Shown: positions 58,483-64,000 of the stretch, in pieces | Layout: each line of letters begins with the position of its first letter | Position numbering within the stretch: the first letter of the stretch is position 1 | DNA from: Plecoglossus altivelis | Taxonomy: Eukaryota > Chordata > Actinopteri > Osmeriformes > Plecoglossidae | Length of the DNA stretch: 64,000 nucleotides | NCBI GenBank assembly: GCA_036571765.1 | Contig: BROE01000001.1 | Location: 13,141,978 to 13,205,977, forward strand | Direction of reading: 5' to 3' | Translations under genes and position numbers: made by a program | The notes under the pieces: model-generated | The model's input: the letters and a program-made list of their open reading frames with translations, nothing else | Database searches by the model: none | What the model was told of the DNA's origin: nothing

Positions 58483-60664
58483 CCAGTCCCCAGTGTCTTA
58501 TCTAGGATGTTCTGAGGGAGTGAAGGGAGATAGGAAAGGTCTTACACTTAACCCTAACCCAAACAGGGCGGGGCCCCAGTCCCGGCCTATTGTGGTGGAC
58601 AGGATGTAGACTGAAGACCCACAATGCCCCTGACGGTGAGAACAGACCAGTACTTACTTCCTGTGGGATTTGACGTAGTCTCACAGGAAGTGAGCCTCGC
58701 AGAGTTAACTAGCACGAGCCTTTTCCCCCTCCTCAGAGAGAGGTTATTGTCTGTCTGGGGAATTCCTTCTTTGGTGAGAGGAGGGATGGAGAGAGTCAAG
58801 AGGCTGGGGTGACAGTGTTCTCTGGCTGGGGTGACTCGGTTCAGGCTGGGAATACACTGGGTGTACACCTCCCGCTTCAGAATTCGCACAAAGACAAAGG
58901 TCAATCTGGACTTTGAGGCCACTTGAAATGTAACTTAAATACCTTGAGTTAATAGTGTTTATTAATCAAATTTATTCATATGTTTTGATTTATTTGGCTA
59001 CGTTCATAATTGATTGAACTGGATGTATTAGAACGGATCAGAAAGACCAGTCTCCCTTTATAGACTCGTCGGAACATTTCTGGTCCTTATGTGACGTTGG
59101 TCGGGGCGGTTTGTCTTAGTTCATGCTCTCTGGTGTTAAAATAAAAGAAGAAAGCGATTGCTGTTCATTGTTGGAGTTCTCCTGGCCGTTGCTGGAGCAT
59201 GGAGGAGCCGTCTGACAGAGTGATTTATAGACTAAGTGACTTCGCTGCTCTGGGTCCTATGCTTTCGCAAGGCGTTTGAGTTACGACTGGTGTTTTTGCG
59301 GACAGAATTTTCCATTTTATTTGATTAAGTATGGTGCGCTGCCTGGCCCATACACTGCATGGTGTGGCCTTCCTCGGATCTCCATTCATCTTACTTCAGA
59401 TGACTATTATGGGATGGTTAATTCATGCACGCATGCCTTCGCTGCGCACGCCGCTATTAGTCATTCGGTGACGTTTATGTTTTATTGATCCTGTTTTCAG
59501 ACTGCTATCATTCATAACGTTGTTTTGATGATTTCGCACGGGGCATTTAGGAGGGTCGAGGACAGGACATTCACTTTGCACCCCGTTATGATCAATCAAA
59601 CGTATGTACGTGGAGTGCGCTAATTATTTATTTCAACATCCTCTATATATTATTAAAGTTTAGACCCTCGAAGGTTAGTTTAATCGAAATGCTAATATCG
59701 GTGCAACTGTCATCCACTCCGGTTTACGGAGAAGATCTATCTCTAATATGGCAGTTTGCTGTAGATTGACATGTTATTCAAAGCTATGAGGTAAACTCAG
59801 GAAATATTTCCTTCCTCTTCTAGTCACGGTATTTATAAACGTCTTCTGCTTGAAGAGAAACGTTTGTCTTGTCTGCGTGACGCAATCAGGAAAACATCGG
59901 AAAAGAGAGAGAGAGAGGAGCGGTCGAGATAGACGTATGCATCTGGAAAACACATTTGGGAGTTTTTATCGTAAAAGACAGAAACGTGAAAACAATGAAT
60001 CCTCCAGGGTATCTGTAGGGTCTGCTGCCTTCCGAGTCACTTTGACAAACTCCTAGATTGGCGCGAAGAAGAAGTTGAAAACGTCAATACAGGAAGTCCA
60101 GACACATCAGATGGTAACTCTACAAACTCAGGCCGGGTAACTGACGGGTCAGGAGCTTGGAACTGGGGAGTCTAAACGCTGAAAAACGAGATGTGTTCAC
60201 TGGTAGGCTTTTGGCTTAAGCTCAACTGCCCTGTCAGGGTAAAGAATAGCCAAGTGTAACCGGTTCCCTGTTAAATAGTTTATGATTTAAAGGGGATAGA
60301 GTTTTTAGAGCTGACTAATGTTGTCTCTCTCTCTCTCTACCCCCGCTAACCGTGTCTGTAACTTGCTGATTTAGTTTTCCGACGCTTTGATTTCACACAC
60401 ACCCTTTCTCCTACCTTCCCTCATTGACTTTTTCTTCCCCTCACTGTTTCTCACATATTTTCCCAGTTTCCCAAAAGTGCAGGTCTGGCTGTGGTCCTGT
60501 TACGAGTGGTCAGAGTCGACCAGGTCACCCGCCCACGTGCTGCTGGCTGTTCGCTGGGTGGCGCTGTCATGGTGTTCAGAAAGACAAGCAACCATGTGCC
60601 ATGAGTCGGTTGTTTCTTTTACCGCCTCGCCAAACATCTCGCGGTGCGAACATGCGGTGGCAGC

Positions 60665-60855
60665 CTTTCTCTCTCTCTCTGTCTCTCTCTCTCGCTCTCT
60701 TTCTGTCTCGCTCTCTTTCTGTCTCTCTCTCTGTCTCTCTCTCTGTCTCTCTCTCTGTCTCTCTCTCTGTCTCTCTCTCTCTGTCTCTCTCTCTGTCTCT
60801 GTCTCTCTCTTTCTCGCTCTCTCTCTCTCTCTCTCCCTCTCTCTCTCTCTCGCCG
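60665..60855. repeat. (CT)n with TCTGTCTCTCTC units
   Basis: About 190 bp of CTCTCTCTGT. Ser/Leu-rich frames across it are artefacts. Confidence 0.9.
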
Positions 60856-61754
60856 TCCAGTCTCCCTCGGACCGGCGCTTTCTTAAGAAAACACCAAAAG
60901 AGAAATCTGACGAAGAATGTGGGTCACAGCCTTGCTGATTACAAGCCTGCTTCCCTCCTGAGAGAGAGAAACAACACATCAATATCAGGGTTGTTGTTTT
61001 TTTTGAAGGAAGTGACAATGTTTTGTTCCAATCTCGTAGCACAGCACCTGTCTCTGAAACAACACCCCCTCCTCCCTCTTAACACCCACCCCTCCTCCAT
61101 CCTCCTCCCCCTCCTTCCTCCTCCCCCCCACCTGCATTCTACCCTCATCTCTTCCCCTCCACCATTGTTTTCCCCATTAAAGACCTGAGTGGGACTATTT
61201 TCAACCAGTTGGCTTTGGTGCCAAGTGTGGAGTAATTAGAATATGGGGGAGTGATTAGGTCCTGGTTTTAGCTCAGAGCCTGTAGGACAAGGCCTGGCTT
61301 GGGACGATGGAGTCGTAGGTGGAAACTCTGGGCCAGCACTGAACACAGGAGAGCTTTCCTGTCCCAGAGGAGACTGTCATGCTCGTCTTTGGCAGAGCGT
61401 TGCTATGGTGATGTTCTTGGATTGACGTCGCGGGAAAGTTTTTCGTCTGGAAGCATCAGAAGGTGGGGGAGTAGTTGCAGATGTATGTGGTCAGTGTCAC
61501 GATTTCCTGGTGGAGTTTATATAAATGTCTGTAAAAAGGAAGAAAAAAAAAGAAGGGGGAAAAAAAAGCATGGCGTTTGGAAGCGTGCCTCGCTCGTGTT
61601 CCGGGTTCCAAATGTTCCCGGAACCCCCGGAGTTCTCAGTTCTGAATCCGTGTGTGACTCTGGCTGGGAACTCTGCAGTGCTTCTATACTCCTGCTGCTC
61701 TGACGGTTACCCAGCCCACACACACCCCTGGGAAGCTGCTTCCTTCACTTTCCT

Positions 61755-62092
61755 ACAAGAGAGAGAGGAGAGAAAAGGGAAAGATGAGATGAAATGAGGA
61801 AAGAGGGAGAGATCAAGAGAGAAGGAGAGACGAGGAAAGAGGGAGAGACCAAGAGAGAAGGAGCGGGGAGAGGAGGGAGTGGAAGATTGAAAGAGAGAGA
61901 GGAGAGAGGGAGAGCTGAGAGGAGAAGGAGAAGAGGGAGAGAGAGATTGAAAGAGAGGAGCGGAGGGAAAGAGAGAGCGAAAGAGGAGACAAAGGAGAGG
62001 AGGGAGAGAGAGATTGAAAGAGAGAGGAGAGGAAAGAGAGACCAAGAGAGATTGTAAGAGAGAGGAGAGGAGAGGAGATAGGAGAGAGAGGC
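61755..62092. repeat. (GA)n-rich purine tract
   Basis: About 335 bp of GAGAGA with AGAAGGAGA and GATTGAAAGAGA units. Confidence 0.9.
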
Positions 62093-62835
62093 AAACTCAG
62101 GAGAATCTTCCAGTCTTAGTGTCTTAGTGGTGTCTGATGATGTAATTGCACACCTACATTCACACCCATATATCCCAGGATACTGCATCTGCAGTGTCAT
62201 GGTACAGTTGAGCCAGTGGATTCAACACAGGCCGGAGCTAGTTCACTTCATAGAACTCCTTTTCACTTCCTGGAAGTTTTTAAAACTCGATTTGAGAATC
62301 AGCTGAGCCAGAGGAATCGTTCATAGAAGGAGGACATCATCATCGATGTAATTATTTTTAACTTATCAAGTTTCTGCTTTCGTTTAGACCATTTCAGAGT
62401 TGTGAAACCGGCAGAATTCACCAAAACAACAACCCTGTGTGTTTAAAAAAAACAAAAAGCAATGACCTGTTATGGTGATCTAAGACTGTCTGTTCCCAGT
62501 TCTACAGTTATGATCTTGACCAGACTCAGGTCTGAGCCATCTCTGGCCGCTCTCACAGGGGAGGCTGAGTCACGCGTGTTTGTTGTTGTTTACGTTTGTC
62601 TGGCTATGTACGGGGCTCGGGTCAAAGGTCACTCGCAAGCATAACCCGTGGCTTGTTGTGTTAGAAATGCGCATACTCACACACACACACACACAAATAG
62701 ACAGAGTAAATTCATCACACCCTTCTCATTAGTGACGCTGTCAGACAGCCGTGAAATTGCCTCAGACTGATAGAGACCCGGTTCTCACACTCACTCTGTC
62801 TAGAACCTTCTCGCTAAGTGTGTTTGACAACCCAA

Positions 62836-63026
62836 CACACACACACACACACATACACACATACATACACACATACATACACACACACACATACATACAC
62901 ACATACACATACACTTATACACACACATACACACACACATACATACACACATACACATACACTAATACACACACATACATACACACACACATACATACAC
63001 ACACACATACACACACATACACAAAC
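62836..63026. repeat. CACATACATACACA microsatellite
   Basis: Compound (CA)n/(CATA)n repeat about 360 bp upstream of exon 7. Confidence 0.9.
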
Positions 63027-63386
63027 TCTGTCTCGCTCCACTATCTCACCCTCCAGGAATCAAAAGAAAAACAATGCAGACTAAAGTAGCCATCTTGTTT
63101 TTTCTTTTTTTGAAACAACCACCACAGTTACAAAAGGCTTTTCTCAACAGACGTTCTGACCGGGCAGAAATATTGTTTTAGAGGAGGAGGAAAAAAAGAA
63201 ATCTCTTAACTTAAAACCAAACTGTCCAACTCTTAACTTCTCCCCCACTTCCAGCCCCATTATCGGTCTCCCTTCACACCGCTCTACCTGTGATTAGCCC
63301 CTCTACACCTCAGGTCGGGGCTCTGGTAGCTGCGGGGGCGTGTGATGGTGGCCTCCTCTCACACAAGTGCGTCTCTGTGTCTCCAG

Positions 63387-63542
63387 GTGGATCTGGGGTT
63401 CCTTCGCTTTGTCTCGGCCGTGGGAACCCAGGGAGCCATCTCCAAGGAGACCAAGAAGCATTACTTTGTACGCTCCTACAAGGTGGACGTGAGCTCCAAT
63501 GGAGAAGACTGGGTCACAGTGAAGGAGGGCTCCAAGCAGAAG
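63387..63542 (+). CDS. nrp1: nrp1 exon 7: middle of F5/8C domain b1
   Basis: Codons 327-378: VDLGFLRFVSAVGTQGAISK, ETKKHYFVRSYKVDVSSNGE, DWVTVKEGSKQK. S345, T348 and Y352 align with human S346, T349 and Y353, completing the arginine-binding pocket. VDLG, GTQGAISKET and DVSSNGEDW are strongly conserved in NRP1 proteins. Acceptor CTCCAG|GT (phase 0). The donor AGAAG|GTAGAA is weak at +4 and +5; the phase-0 boundary matches the next exon and the known family join (…K|(V/I)LF). Confidence 0.96.
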
Positions 63543-63889
63543 GTAGAACGCTCGGACTCGGAACCTTCTTGAACCTTCTAGAACAGGGTTGTCAAACCCT
63601 GGGTCCTCGAGGGCCGCTGTCCTGAAAGTTTGGGATGTTTCACTGCTCCAGCACACCTGATTCTAATGAATGGGTTGTAACAAGTTATGTGGAAGCCTGG
63701 TAATGACCATTGTTTAGCATGGGGTGTGCTGGAGCAGGGAAACAGCTAAACCTGTCAGGACAGCGGCTCTCAAGGACCAGGTTCTGGAAACACACCCCTG
63801 TTCTAGAAAGAGAGAAATCCTGTGTGCCTCGTGGTGGACCGGTCAGTGTCTAGCGGTGGCTGACGTTCTGTTCTCTGCGTGGGTTCCAG
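63543..63889 (+). other. nrp1 intron 7 (347 bp)
   Basis: A short phase 0 intron mostly made of a MITE (63584-63800). The acceptor GGGTTCCAG|AT has only a modest pyrimidine tract. Confidence 0.92.
63576..63808. mobile_element. hAT-type MITE (217 bp) with perfect 8-bp target duplication
   Basis: The element 63584-63800 is flanked by TTCTAGAA at 63576-63583 and 63801-63808. The ends are CAGGGTTGTC... and ...CACCCCTG. Read on the minus strand, the right half repeats the left through GGTCCT(C/T)GAG(G/A)GCCGCTGTCCTG and CTGCTCCAGCACACC, so nearly the whole element is a long imperfect inverted repeat with no coding capacity. The motif CCAGCACACCTGATTC and AATGAATGGG in the centre are familiar from abundant fish hAT MITEs. 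It must have been mobilised by a transposase encoded elsewhere. Confidence 0.93.
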
Positions 63890-64000
63890 ATCTTCGAGGG
63901 GAACCACAACCCCACGGACGAGGCCCGCAGCTTCCTGCCCAAGCAGACCCTGGCTCGCTACGTCCGCATCCGGCCCATGTCCTGGGAGCAGGGCATCTGC
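63890..64000 (+). CDS. nrp1: nrp1 exon 8 (partial): later part of F5/8C domain b1
   Basis: Codons 379-415: IFEGNHNPTDEARSFLPKQT, LARYVRIRPMSWEQGIC, cut by the window edge. RYVRIRPxxWExGI is the typical C-terminal strand of discoidin domains. The segment EARSFLPKQTLAR differs from the VVVAVFPKPLITR type I recall for mammals, a variable loop before the conserved strand. The last codon read is TGC (Cys) where Ser is usual. The exon should continue with an arginine-containing strand and the cysteine that closes b1. Confidence 0.95.
   Translation, partial: MFEGNHNPTDEARSFLPKQTLARYVRIRPMSWEQGIC

Larger units (their letters stand above)
57699..63386 (+). other. nrp1 intron 6 (5.7 kb)
   Basis: Phase 0. 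Simple repeats are listed separately. Stretches 57720-58430, 58490-60650, 60860-61740 and 62100-62830 are mainly unique, and no exon-like frame with splice signals was recognised. An open minus-strand frame of 111 codons at 58587-58922 resembles nothing known. Confidence 0.9.
29121..64000 (+). other. nrp1: Neuropilin-1 gene, 5' part (8 coding exons seen)
   Basis: Joining the eight exons gives 415 codons without a stop. Order: signal peptide (1-22), CUB a1 (about 25-139), CUB a2 (about 145-263) and most of the F5/8C domain b1 (274 to the edge). Disulfide cysteines expected for a1 (C25, C52, C80, C102) and a2 (C145, C171, C204, C226) are present, as is the first b1 cysteine (C274). Sequence agrees with NRP1 rather than NRP2 through exons 6-7 (MESGEITSDQITASSQY; GAISKETKK). 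Neuropilin-1 is a type I membrane co-receptor that pairs with plexins for semaphorin-3 signalling and with VEGF receptors. The start MHCGF recalls zebrafish nrp1a, but the a/b paralogue cannot be settled here. The b2, MAM, transmembrane and C-terminal parts are outside the window. Confidence 0.96.

Overview
This window is vertebrate nuclear DNA, most likely from a ray-finned (teleost) fish. The evidence is a multi-exon neuropilin-1 gene with GT-AG introns, very dense microsatellites and minisatellites, a tRNA-derived SINE of a kind common in fish genomes, and two short hAT-type MITEs with 8-bp target-site duplications. There are no prokaryotic operons, CRISPR arrays or phage features. The species cannot be told from the sequence.

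Layout. Positions 1-28400 hold no gene I can support. This is the 5' intergenic flank: ordinary non-coding DNA, simple repeats, a 3 x 31-bp and a 5 x 64-bp tandem array, a perfect 236-bp duplication (16341-16576 and 16701-16936), a perfect RFX X-box in a CpG-containing segment (20274-20287), and a few AT-motif-rich unique stretches that could be conserved enhancers. About 28400-29120 is the probable promoter and 5'UTR. From 29121 to the window edge lies the 5' part of nrp1 on the + strand.

The gene. Eight coding exons were placed: 29121-29187, 29829-30003, 46408-46589, 51101-51328, 53447-53605, 57532-57698, 63387-63542 and 63890-64000 (cut by the window edge). All splice phases agree, giving 415 continuous codons. 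They encode a signal peptide, CUB domain a1 (exons 2-3), CUB domain a2 (exons 4-5) and most of the first F5/8-type C (discoidin) domain b1 (exons 6-8). Domain b2, the MAM domain, the membrane helix and the C-terminal tail lie beyond position 64000. The protein is a cell-surface co-receptor for class 3 semaphorins (a1, a2 and b1) and VEGF-A (b1) in axon guidance and vessel growth. The a2 calcium ligands and the b1 pocket that binds C-terminal arginine are intact.

Introns and assembly. Intron 2 is 16.4 kb and is the most repeat-laden part: a 0.5-kb purine tract, 1.8 kb of degenerate GT sequence, a 25-bp x 16 array and a 21-bp x ~33 array. Two N gaps (34364-34373 and 55853-56008) are each flanked by near-duplicate sequence whose second copy looks noisy, which points to local misassembly rather than biology. 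Most long open frames in the window are translations of these repeats and are not genes. I found no convincing new multi-gene system. The more interesting leads are splice-related: a hexanucleotide repeat supplying branch-point motifs before exon 4, pyrimidine and purine tracts flanking exons 3-4, two weak donors, and a MITE that makes up most of intron 7.
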